This document shows positions 38,117 through 45,663 of a DNA stretch of 64,000 nt, in pieces (positions within the stretch are counted from its first letter, which is position 1; every line of letters starts with the position of its first letter). Source of the stretch: Frateuria hangzhouensis. GTDB taxonomy: Bacteria; Pseudomonadota; Gammaproteobacteria; Xanthomonadales; Rhodanobacteraceae. A program made the position numbers and the translations under genes. The DNA lies in NCBI RefSeq assembly GCF_026410505.1, contig NZ_JAPMIU010000002.1:124001-188000 (forward strand). Reading direction: 5' to 3'. Under the pieces are notes generated by a model. That model had not been told where the DNA came from and made no database searches. It was given only the letters and a program-made list of their open reading frames with translations.

Positions 38117-39847
38117 ATGTCGACAGCGGCGCAGACGGCGGCCACCTGGGCGCTCACCGTGGACGACCGCGAAGCGGCGGTCTGCGCCCTGCTGGTGTCG
38201 CGCGGGCATCTGAAGGACAGCGACCTCCATCGCGCGCGCCGGCTGCACGAGGAGGCGCCCGAGGGCACGCTGACCGCGCTGCTGGCGCGGCTCGGGCTGG
38301 TATCGGAGCGCGACCTGGCCGAAGGCTGGTCCGAACTGCTCGATGTGCCGCTGCTGGCCGCGCGCGACGCGCCGGAAATGCCGCCGGCGGAGCCGGAGCT
38401 TTCGTTGCGCTTCCTCAAGCAGCAGCACGTGGTGCCGGTGCGCGAGGGCGAGGACGACCTGGCGCTGGTGGTGGCCGATCCGGCCGACCCCTATCCGCTG
38501 CAGGCCGTGGAACTGGCCGCCGGCCGGCCGGTGGCATTGCGCATCGGCCTGCGCTCGGAAATCGACGACCTGATCGAGCGCTACTACGGCACCGGCCGTT
38601 CGGCGATGGGCACGATCGTGGAGAACCTCGGCGGCGAAGCCAGCGAGGAGGACGACGTCGAGCACCTGCGCGACCTGGCCTCCGAGGCGCCGGTGATCCG
38701 CCTGGTGAACCTGATCCTGCAGCGCGCGGTCGAACAGCGCGCGTCCGACGTGCACATCGAGCCGTTCGAGAACCGCCTGAAGGTGCGCTACCGCATCGAC
38801 GGCGTGCTGCACGAAGTGGAGGCGCCGCCGTCCTCGTCGACCGCGGCGGTGATCAGCCGCGTCAAGATCATGGCCAAGCTCAACATCGCCGAACGGCGAC
38901 TGCCGCAGGACGGGCGCATCCAGTTGCGCGTGCAGGGCAAGGAGCTGGACTTGCGCGTGTCGACCGTGCCGACCGCCTACGGCGAATCGGTGGTGATGCG
39001 TATCCTGGACCGCGAGTCGGTGGTGTTCGATTTCGAATCGCTCGGCTTCACGAGCGCGTTCGAGAAGCGCTTCGTCGAAGTGCTCGAGCGTCCCAACGGC
39101 ATCCTGCTGGTCACCGGCCCCACCGGCTCGGGCAAGACCACCACGCTGTACACGGCGCTGTCGCGCATCAACACGCCGGACGTGAAGATCATCACCGTCG
39201 AGGACCCGGTCGAGTACCAGCTCGAGGGGATCAACCAGATCCAGGTCAAGCCGCAGATCGGGCTGGATTTCGCCAACGCGCTGCGCTCGATCATGCGCCA
39301 GGATCCGGACGTGATCATGATCGGCGAGATGCGCGACCTGGAGACCTGCCGCATCGCGATCCAGTCCGCGCTCACCGGCCACCTGGTGCTCTCCACCCTG
39401 CATACCAACTCGGCCTCCGGCGGCGTCACGCGCCTGCTTGACATGGGTGTCGAGGACTACCTGCTCGGCTCGACCGTCAACGCGATCCTGGCCCAGCGGC
39501 TGGTGCGCCGGCTCGACCCGGATACCGCGATTCCCTACGAGCCGCCGCCGGAAGTGGTCGCCGAGTTCGAACTGGAGAAATACACCGACGAACGCCCGAT
39601 CCGTTTGTGGAAGCCGGGCAGCAATGCCGCCAACCCGACCGGCTACCGCGGCCGTCGCGCGATCGTCGAGTTCCTGGTGATGAGCGAGCCGCTGCGCCGC
39701 CTGGTGATGCAGCGCGCCGACGCCAGCGAGATCGAGCGGGTGGCTCGCGCCGAGGGCATGCGCACGATGTACGAGGACGGCATCGCCAAGGCGGTCGCCG
39801 GCGTCACCACCCTCGAGGAGGTGTTGCGTGTCACGCAGGAAGGCTGA
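38117..39847 (+). CDS. gspE: Type II secretion ATPase GspE/XpsE, lacking the tetracysteine motif
   Basis: This 576-residue cytoplasmic ATPase drives pseudopilus assembly. It shows N-terminal GspL-interacting domains, Walker A GPTGSGKTT at 334-342, the Asp box, Walker B DVIMIGEMRD and the His box LVLSTLHTN. The metal-binding region between the His box and YRGRRAIVEF has no cysteine at all (RLDPDTAIPYEPPPEVV and onward), whereas most GspE proteins carry CxxC...CxxC there. The ATG at 38117 has GGGGGAG 7 bases upstream. It opens the xps-type operon but is separated from gspF by a 200-bp palindromic element. Confidence 0.93.
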   Translation: MSTAAQTAATWALTVDDREAAVCALLVSRGHLKDSDLHRARRLHEEAPEGTLTALLARLGLVSERDLAEGWSELLDVPLLAARDAPEMPPAEPELSLRFLKQQHVVPVREGEDDLALVVADPADPYPLQAVELAAGRPVALRIGLRSEIDDLIERYYGTGRSAMGTIVENLGGEASEEDDVEHLRDLASEAPVIRLVNLILQRAVEQRASDVHIEPFENRLKVRYRIDGVLHEVEAPPSSSTAAVISRVKIMAKLNIAERRLPQDGRIQLRVQGKELDLRVSTVPTAYGESVVMRILDRESVVFDFESLGFTSAFEKRFVEVLERPNGILLVTGPTGSGKTTTLYTALSRINTPDVKIITVEDPVEYQLEGINQIQVKPQIGLDFANALRSIMRQDPDVIMIGEMRDLETCRIAIQSALTGHLVLSTLHTNSASGGVTRLLDMGVEDYLLGSTVNAILAQRLVRRLDPDTAIPYEPPPEVVAEFELEKYTDERPIRLWKPGSNAANPTGYRGRRAIVEFLVMSEPLRRLVMQRADASEIERVARAEGMRTMYEDGIAKAVAGVTTLEEVLRVTQEG

Positions 39848-39856
39848 ACTTCTGGC

Positions 39857-40026
39857 TCCCTCTCCCCTCCGGGGAGAGGACTGGGGCGAGGGGTCGGGGC
39901 TCGCCCCGAACTTCCATCGAGTGGCTGTTTCTGCCCAGAAGAGCAAAAGCGCGTCCTGTCCCGCCCGCCCTCTTTCGCAAGCCTTGACCCCTCACCCCAG
40001 CCCTCTCCCGGGAGGGGAGAGGGAGC
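39857..40026. repeat. MITE-like element (family D) between gspE and gspF
   Basis: Its ends are inverted copies of each other: left gctccctctcccc...ggggagaggactggggcgagggg, right cccctcaccccagccctctcccgggagggg...agggagc, with about 80 bases of unrelated sequence inside. Similar elements occur at 53445-53581 and, partly, 15188-15310. Confidence 0.75.
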
Positions 40027-40047
40027 AAAGCGCGAAGGGTCTCTGAC

Positions 40048-41265
40048 ATGGCGCAGTTCCGCTACCGCGCCATCAGCGCCGCCGGCGAGATGCTGCAGGG
40101 GCAGATCGAGGCGTCGAGCCTGGAGGAGGCGATCGGCCGCCTGCAGGACCAGGGCCACACGCCGCTGGAGGCTCGGCCTGCCGACGCCATGGGCGACGGC
40201 TCGGCGTTCGCGGCCCTGTTCAAGCGCGGCCCCTTTACCGGCGACCAACTGGCGCAGTTCACCCACCAGTTGGCCACGCTGCTCGGTGCCGGCCAGCCGC
40301 TGGATCGCGCGCTGGGCATCCTGATGGAGCTTCCCGAGGCCGAGCGCGCCAAACGCCTGGTCGAGCGCGTGCGTGACCGCGTGCGTGGCGGCATCACGCT
40401 GTCGCAGGCGCTGGACGAGGAACATGGCGTGTTCCCCCGGCTCTACATCTCGCTGGTGCGCGCAGGCGAGGCGGGCGGTTCGCTGGAAGACACCCTGCGC
40501 CGGCTGGCCGATTACCTCGAACGCGCCCAGCAACTGCGCGGCAACATCATCAATGCGCTGATCTACCCGGCGTTCCTGATGATCGGCGTGCTCGGCTCGC
40601 TGGTGTTGCTGCTGGCCTACGTGGTGCCGCAGTTCGTGCCGATCTTCCAGGACATGCAGGTGCCGATCCCCTGGATCACGCGCATCGTGCTGTTCATCGG
40701 CCAGGTGCTTCAATCGTGGTGGTGGCTGATCCTGGTCGCGCTGGGCATCGGCATCGCGGTGTGGCGGGCGCGTCTGCGCGATCCGGCCCAGCGCATGGCC
40801 TGGCACGCGAAGCTGCTCACCATGCGGGTGATCGGGCCGCTGCTGCTCAAGGTCGAGACCGCGCGCATCGCACGGACGCTGGGAACGCTGCTGAAGAACG
40901 GCGTGCCGCTGCTCACCGCGCTGGGCATCGCGCGCCAGGTCACCGGCAATACCGCGCTGGACGATGCGCTGGCGCAGGCGGCCGAACAGGTCAAGGGCGG
41001 TGGCGGCCTGAGCGCCGCGCTGGCCCGTTCGCAACGCTTTCCGCGGCTGTCGCTGCAGATGGTGCAGGTGGGCGAGGAGGCCGGGCAGCTCGACAGCATG
41101 CTGCTGAAGGTCGCCGACACCTTCGACCTGGAATCGAAGCGCGCGATCGACCGCCTGCTGGCCGCGCTGGTGCCGGCGTTGACCATCGTGATGACGGTGC
41201 TGGTGGCGATCATCATGGCGGCGATCCTGCTGCCGCTGCTGAGCCTTACGGCGAATATTCAATGA
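40048..41265 (+). CDS. gspF: Type II secretion inner membrane platform protein GspF
   Basis: This 405-residue polytopic protein forms the assembly platform together with GspE, GspL and GspM. Two related cytoplasmic domains flank the membrane spans; each contains the GspF-family patterns (FTHQLATLLGAGQPLDRAL and RTLGTLLKNGVPLLTALGIA). Three spans, with ending VLVAIIMAAILLPLLSL, match the family length of about 400. The stop overlaps the gspG start codon (ATGA). It begins 21 bases after a palindromic element. Confidence 0.95.
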   Translation: MAQFRYRAISAAGEMLQGQIEASSLEEAIGRLQDQGHTPLEARPADAMGDGSAFAALFKRGPFTGDQLAQFTHQLATLLGAGQPLDRALGILMELPEAERAKRLVERVRDRVRGGITLSQALDEEHGVFPRLYISLVRAGEAGGSLEDTLRRLADYLERAQQLRGNIINALIYPAFLMIGVLGSLVLLLAYVVPQFVPIFQDMQVPIPWITRIVLFIGQVLQSWWWLILVALGIGIAVWRARLRDPAQRMAWHAKLLTMRVIGPLLLKVETARIARTLGTLLKNGVPLLTALGIARQVTGNTALDDALAQAAEQVKGGGGLSAALARSQRFPRLSLQMVQVGEEAGQLDSMLLKVADTFDLESKRAIDRLLAALVPALTIVMTVLVAIIMAAILLPLLSLTANIQ

Positions 41266-41795
41266 GTGTGGAGACTTTTATGGTTGATCAGATGCGGAGA
41301 TTCGGGAATCGGGAATCGGGATTCGCAAAACCGGGTGGCCGGCGCTTGCGCGCCTTGCCCAATCCCGAATCCCGAATCCCGAATACCGGGCGCGCCGCGC
41401 GCGCCAAAGGCTTCACCCTGCTCGAGATGCTGGCCGTGATCGTGTTGATCGGCATCATCGGTGCGATCGTGGTGCGCCAGGTTGGCGGCAGCGTCGACAA
41501 GGGCAAGTACGGCGCCGGCAAGGCACAGTTGATGACGCTGGGCCAGAAGGTCGAGAACTACTCGCTCGACAATGGCTCGCCGCCGGCCAGCCTCGATGCG
41601 CTGGTCAAGAAGCCGCCGAACGCGGTGAACTGGCAAGGCCCGTACGCCAAGCCATCGGACCTGGTCGATCCGTTCGGCCACGCCTTCGGCTACAAGTCCC
41701 CCGGCGAGCACGGCAGCTACGACCTGGTGTTCTACGGCCAGGACGGCAAGCCGGGCGGCGACAAATACAGCAAGGACATCGGTAGCTGGCAATGA
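41262..41795 (+). CDS. gspG: Major pseudopilin GspG with repeat-encoded 50-residue leader
   Basis: This is the major pseudopilin of the T2SS piston. The prepilin cleavage motif is KG^FTLLEMLAVIVLIGIIGAIV (Gly50), and the C-terminus SPGEHGSYDLVFYGQDGKPGGD is the calcium-binding loop of GspG. The mature part is about 127 residues. The start is the ATG overlapping the gspF stop (41262); other in-frame ATG codons are at 41280 and 41292, but all lie upstream of a translated palindromic repeat (41299-41388), so every option gives a leader of at least 40 residues instead of about 6-10. No in-frame ATG or GTG exists between the repeat and the cleavage site (two TTG codons do occur inside it). Confidence 0.92.
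   Translation: MSVETFMVDQMRRFGNRESGFAKPGGRRLRALPNPESRIPNTGRAARAKGFTLLEMLAVIVLIGIIGAIVVRQVGGSVDKGKYGAGKAQLMTLGQKVENYSLDNGSPPASLDALVKKPPNAVNWQGPYAKPSDLVDPFGHAFGYKSPGEHGSYDLVFYGQDGKPGGDKYSKDIGSWQ
41299..41388. repeat. Palindromic repeat (family P) within the gspG leader, reverse orientation
   Basis: Arms of gattcggg/cccgaatc units with a core gcgcttgcgcgccttgcc, which is the reverse complement of the core ggcaaggcgcgcaagcgc in the other three copies. It is translated in frame. Confidence 0.88.
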
Positions 41796-42340
41796 GGCTG
41801 GGATTCGGGAATCGGGATCGGGGATTCGACAAGGCGCGCAAGCGCCTGCTGCCCGCTGCTTTTGCGAATTCCGAATCCCGACTCCCGAATCCCCGGCGCG
41901 CAAAGCGCACCAGGGGCTTCACCCTGCTCGAGATGCTCGCCGTGATCCTGCTGATCGGCATCGCGGCGGCGGCGGCGGCCGTGTCGGTGAGCCAGGGGCT
42001 GGCCAGCGCGCGCGTGCGCGCGGCCAGCGTGGAACTGGCCGCGGCGTTGCGCGCCACCCGCGCGCAGGCGATCGTCAAGGGCCAGCAGCAGACGTTCGAC
42101 CTGGATATCAAGAACGCTAGCTACCGCGCCGCGGGTGGCAAGCAGGTGGCCTTGCCCGAGGGCATGCGGCTGTCCATCACCAGCGCGCGCGAGGACCAGC
42201 CTGACGACCACACCGGCCGCATCCGCTTTTTCCCCGATGGCAGCTCCACCGGCGGCCACGTCGTGCTGCAGCAGGGCGAGCGCCGGTGGCGGGTCAATGT
42301 CGCCTGGCTCACGGGTGCGGTGAGCGTGGTCAATTCGTGA
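41792..42340 (+). CDS. gspH: Minor pseudopilin GspH with repeat-encoded leader
   Basis: This is a 182-residue protein with cleavage motif RG^FTLLEMLAVILLIGIAAAAAAV (Gly42) and a mature globular domain of about 140 residues (LRATRAQAIVKGQQQ, GRIRFFPDGSSTGG) as in GspH/FimT. Its start ATG overlaps the gspG stop (ATGA). Residues 3-37 are encoded by a palindromic repeat (41800-41894) and are rich in Arg, Asn and Gly. It caps the pseudopilus together with GspI, GspJ and GspK. Confidence 0.92.
   Translation: MRLGFGNRDRGFDKARKRLLPAAFANSESRLPNPRRAKRTRGFTLLEMLAVILLIGIAAAAAAVSVSQGLASARVRAASVELAAALRATRAQAIVKGQQQTFDLDIKNASYRAAGGKQVALPEGMRLSITSAREDQPDDHTGRIRFFPDGSSTGGHVVLQQGERRWRVNVAWLTGAVSVVNS
41800..41894. 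repeat. Palindromic repeat (family P) within the gspH leader
   Basis: About 29-base imperfect arms (25 of 29 positions pair) around a core aaggcgcgcaagcgcctgc, translated in frame. Confidence 0.88.
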
Positions 42341-42876
42341 TGGGGCGGGGATGGGGGATTCGGGATTGGCGATTCGGCAAGGCGCGCAAGCGCCTGTCGT
42401 GCGCTGTTGCGAATCCCGAATCCCGAATCCCCCATCCCGGGCGCCGCGCCGCGCGCGCCCGCGGCTTCACCCTGCTCGAGGTGATTGCCGCGGTGCTGCT
42501 GCTGGCGATCACCTTCGCCACGTTGATGCGCGTGGCGGGCAGTTCGCTCACGCTCACCGCGCGTTCGGCCGAGCGCAGCCAGGCGGCGATGTGGGCGCGC
42601 AGCCTGCTCGACAGCGCGTTCGTGCTCGAGCCGGTCCATACCGGCCGCAGCAGCGGCCGCTTCGACGAGCGCTACAGCTGGCAACTGGACGTGCAGCCGT
42701 TTCCGGTCCGGGCGACCGCACCCGCGGCCGGGCCGCAACCGCGGGCGCCGGCCTCGCCGCTCAAGCTCTACCGGCTGGACCTGGACGTGATGTGGAAGAG
42801 TGCAGGGCACGATTATCGCGCGCGTTTCAGCACGCTGCGGGTGGGTGGCCCCCAGCCGCGGGGGGTGGGGTCGTGA
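42340..42876 (+). CDS. gspI: Minor pseudopilin GspI with repeat-encoded leader
   Basis: This 178-residue protein has cleavage motif RG^FTLLEVIAAVLLLAITFATLM (Gly42), followed by AGSSLTLTARSAERSQAAMWARSLLDS, the GspI hallmark. The start ATG shares its A with the gspH stop (TGATG). The repeat at 42348-42438 codes for most of the leader. It forms the tip heterotrimer with GspJ and GspK. Confidence 0.92.
   Translation: MGRGWGIRDWRFGKARKRLSCAVANPESRIPHPGRRAARARGFTLLEVIAAVLLLAITFATLMRVAGSSLTLTARSAERSQAAMWARSLLDSAFVLEPVHTGRSSGRFDERYSWQLDVQPFPVRATAPAAGPQPRAPASPLKLYRLDLDVMWKSAGHDYRARFSTLRVGGPQPRGVGS
42348..42438. repeat. Palindromic repeat (family P) within the gspI leader
   Basis: Outer arms of 17 bases pair perfectly (gggatgggggattcggg at 42348-42364 with 42422-42438); core ggcaaggcgcgcaagcgcc. 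Translated in frame. Confidence 0.9.
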
Positions 42877-43652
42877 GGCCGGGATTCGGCATTCGGGATC
42901 CGGGGTTCGGCAAGGCGCGCAAGCGCCTGCCGTCCGCTGTTGCGAACCCCGGATCCCGAATGCCGAATCCCCGACAGCGCGCCCGCGGCTTCACCCTGCT
43001 CGAAGTGCTTGCCGCGCTGGCGCTGCTGGCGTTGTTGCTGGTGGGCGTGTATTCGGGCATCCGCACCGCTTCGCACAGCGTGCGCGCCGGTACGGCGGCG
43101 GTGGAGCGGCTGGACGCGGTTCGTGCGGCGCAGCAGTTCCTGCGCAGGGAGCTGGCGCAAGCGATGACCCAGCAACTGGCCAAGGATCCGGACGACGACG
43201 AGCCGATCTTCTTCCAGGGCGACGCGCGGTCGATGAGCTTCGTGGCGCCACTGCCCGGTTATCTTGGCAAGCTCGGGCCGCAGGTGCAGATGCTCGATCT
43301 GGTCGACAACGGCAAGGGCGGACAGCGGCTGCAGATCCGCTTCGCGCTGCTGCCGCCCAGCGGCGAACCGCTGAAGCCGGGACCGCCGCAGGTATTGCTC
43401 GAGGACGTCCGCCAGGGCAGCTTCCACTACCGCGGACTCGATGCGCGCGGCCGCGTCGGCGCGTGGCGCGGCGACTGGCCCGCCGGCGACCATCTGCCGC
43501 AGCTGGTACGGATCGATCTGAAACTTCCCGGCGCCGGCTACTGGCCGCAGCTGACCGTGCCGCTGCGCGTGGACGCTTCGGCCAACCAGCGCCAGTTCAC
43601 CATGCTTGACGGGGCCACGCCCGCCAGGCTCCTGGCCGGGAGAGAGCCATGA
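42873..43652 (+). CDS. gspJ: Minor pseudopilin GspJ with repeat-encoded leader
   Basis: This is a 259-residue protein starting at a GTG that overlaps the gspI stop as GTGA. Cleavage motif RG^FTLLEVLAALALLALLLVGVYSG (Gly39), then RLDAVRAAQQFLRRELAQAM and EPIFFQGDARSMSFVAPLP as in GspJ. The repeat at 42881-42971 supplies about 30 leader residues. No ATG, GTG or TTG lies between the repeat and the cleavage site, so the leader must be translated. The gspK start overlaps its stop. Confidence 0.92.
   Translation: MRPGFGIRDPGFGKARKRLPSAVANPGSRMPNPRQRARGFTLLEVLAALALLALLLVGVYSGIRTASHSVRAGTAAVERLDAVRAAQQFLRRELAQAMTQQLAKDPDDDEPIFFQGDARSMSFVAPLPGYLGKLGPQVQMLDLVDNGKGGQRLQIRFALLPPSGEPLKPGPPQVLLEDVRQGSFHYRGLDARGRVGAWRGDWPAGDHLPQLVRIDLKLPGAGYWPQLTVPLRVDASANQRQFTMLDGATPARLLAGREP
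42881..42971. repeat. Palindromic repeat (family P) within the gspJ leader, perfect 29-bp stem
   Basis: Bases 42881-42909 are the exact reverse complement of 42943-42971. The loop of 33 bases holds the core caaggcgcgcaagcgcctg. Arms differ from those of the other copies but still pair fully. Confidence 0.93.
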
Positions 43653-44500
43653 GCGCGCAGCGCCGGTCGCAGCGCGGCGTGGCCTTGCTGCTGGTGCTGT
43701 GGGCCTGCACGCTGCTGGCGATCATGCTCGGCGGCTATGCCCTGACGGCGCGCACCGAGGGGTTGCAGGCGCGCTTCCAGTTCGCCCAGACGCAGGCGCA
43801 CTACGCCGCGGAGGCTGGCCTGGCGCGCGCCGTCTACGGTCTGCAGGACCCGCGCCTGAAGCAACGCTGGCAAGCCGACGGGCGACCTTATACGTTCCAT
43901 TTCGGCGACGCCACGGTGCGCGTCAGCGCGTTCGATGAAGGCGGCAAGGTGGATCTGAACACCGCCTCGCCGATCGTGCTGCAGGGGCTGTTCCACGCAG
44001 CCGGCCTGCGCAACGACGCGGCGCAGAAACTGGCCTTGGCCGTGCTCGACTGGCGCGATTTCGACCCCAACCGCCGGGTCGGCCTGGAGGTTTACGCGGC
44101 GAACGGCTACCAGCCGCGCCACGCCCCGTTCATGAGCATCGAGGAACTGCAGCAGGTGGCGGGAATGACGAGTGCGCTGTACCGCACCCTGGCCGGTGCG
44201 ATCACCATCTGGTCCGGGCGCGAGAGTCCCGACCCCAAAACGGCCGCGCCGCTGGCGCTGGCGGCGGTCCCCGGCATGACGCCGGAGCGGGTCGCGCAGG
44301 TCATGGCCGCGCGCAAGAACGCCCGCCCGGGCGTGGCGGCCCTGTTCGCCGGCAATGGAGTGACGCATAGTATCCGCTCGGAGGCCACGATGGCCGATGG
44401 CACGCGCGCCGTGCTGCACGCCACCGTACGCCTGCAGGGCGTTCGTCCGGGGGCGCAGCCCTACGCGGTGTTGCACTGGCGGGAGGGTGACCGCGAATGA
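43649..44500 (+). CDS. gspK: Minor pseudopilin GspK (tip subunit)
   Basis: This 283-residue tip pseudopilin has a short normal leader (MSAQRRSQRG^VALLLVLWAC, 10 residues); the residue after the expected +5 position is not Glu, as is usual for GspK. A conserved inserted domain shows GGKVDLNTASPIVLQGL, LDWRDFDPNRR and SIEELQQVAGM. It lacks the palindromic repeat found in gspG-J. Start ATG overlaps the gspJ stop and its own stop overlaps gspL, both as ATGA. Confidence 0.93.
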   Translation: MSAQRRSQRGVALLLVLWACTLLAIMLGGYALTARTEGLQARFQFAQTQAHYAAEAGLARAVYGLQDPRLKQRWQADGRPYTFHFGDATVRVSAFDEGGKVDLNTASPIVLQGLFHAAGLRNDAAQKLALAVLDWRDFDPNRRVGLEVYAANGYQPRHAPFMSIEELQQVAGMTSALYRTLAGAITIWSGRESPDPKTAAPLALAAVPGMTPERVAQVMAARKNARPGVAALFAGNGVTHSIRSEATMADGTRAVLHATVRLQGVRPGAQPYAVLHWREGDRE

Positions 44501-45663
44501 CCAACGCAACGCAATCGCTGCGGCCCCAGCTGGACCGCGCACGCCGGGCCTGGCGTGCCTCGCCGCTGCCGCGCTTCTTTGGCTGGTGGTTCGGCGAACT
44601 GGGCGCGATGCTGCCTTCGTCGTGGGCCCGCCTGTTCGGCGGCGGCGCGCAGTGGTATCTGCTTCAGCGGACCGGCCAGCGCTGGGAACTGCGCCGTGCC
44701 GGCGAGGCGGAGGTGCGCGCGCAATGGCCGCGCGGCAGCGAGGCGGCGATCGAGCAGGCGGCCCTGTCCGCGGCCATCGCCGAGGTCGACCGCGAGGACT
44801 TGCGCCTGGCGTTGCTGCTGCCGGCCACCGCGGGCCTGCGCCGGCGGCTGCTGCTGCCGCGCGCGGCAGCGGACAACCTGCAACAGGTCGGCGCCTTCGA
44901 GATGGACCGGCAAACGCCCTTCCGCGTGGAGCAGGTCTACTACGCGGTGCTCGAACGCGATGCGCCGGCGCCGGCCGGGCGCTTCTTCGCCGAACTGGTG
45001 GCGGTGCCGCGGGACACGCTCGACCCGCTGCTGGCCGAGCTGGAAGGTGCCGGCATCCGTGTCGACGCCGTGGACGTGGCCGAGGGCAACGGCCGGCTCG
45101 GCGCCAACCTGCTGCCGCCGGCGCGGGTGCTCCACCGCACCCATCCGCGCCAGCGGCTGAACCTGGCGCTCGCCGCGGCGGCCGTGCTGCTGCTGGTGCT
45201 GGCGCTGGCGCAGTGGCTGAACAACCGCGAACAGGCGCTGGCCACGATGCAGGCCCAGGTCGAAAGCATGCAGGCCGAGGCGCAGCAGGTCGGCGCGCTG
45301 CGCCAGGAGCTGCAGGACAACGCCGGCGCGGCCAGCTTCCTGGTGCGGCGCAAGCAGAACCGCGTGACCATGCTCGATCTGCTGCTGGACCTCACCCGCC
45401 GGCTGCCGCAAAACGCCTGGCTGGAGCGGTTGAGCGTCGATCCGGGCGGGCAGGTCGGCTTCCAGGGCCAGGCGCCGCAGGCGGCCGCGCTGATCGACGC
45501 GCTGAAGGATTCGAAGATCGTGCGCGATCCCAATTTCCAGGGCAGCATCCAGCCCGATCCGGCGTCGGGCAAGGAGCGCTTCTACATGGTCGCCCAGCTG
45601 CGCCAGGCCGGCGCCACCGCCCAGGCCGCTCCAAGCAGTTCCAGCGCGGGGGACCGGCCATGA
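44497..45663 (+). CDS. gspL: Type II secretion protein GspL
   Basis: This 388-residue bitopic protein recruits GspE to the membrane. The cytoplasmic actin-like domain covers about residues 1-210, the single span is LNLALAAAAVLLLVLALAQWL (about 222-242), and the periplasmic part has a coiled-coil (AQVESMQAEAQQVGALRQEL) and a ferredoxin-like end with LPQNAWLERLSVDP. The Xps-type GspL is known to bind XpsE through its N-terminal half. Four-base overlaps join it to gspK and gspM. Confidence 0.9.
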   Translation: MTNATQSLRPQLDRARRAWRASPLPRFFGWWFGELGAMLPSSWARLFGGGAQWYLLQRTGQRWELRRAGEAEVRAQWPRGSEAAIEQAALSAAIAEVDREDLRLALLLPATAGLRRRLLLPRAAADNLQQVGAFEMDRQTPFRVEQVYYAVLERDAPAPAGRFFAELVAVPRDTLDPLLAELEGAGIRVDAVDVAEGNGRLGANLLPPARVLHRTHPRQRLNLALAAAAVLLLVLALAQWLNNREQALATMQAQVESMQAEAQQVGALRQELQDNAGAASFLVRRKQNRVTMLDLLLDLTRRLPQNAWLERLSVDPGGQVGFQGQAPQAAALIDALKDSKIVRDPNFQGSIQPDPASGKERFYMVAQLRQAGATAQAAPSSSSAGDRP

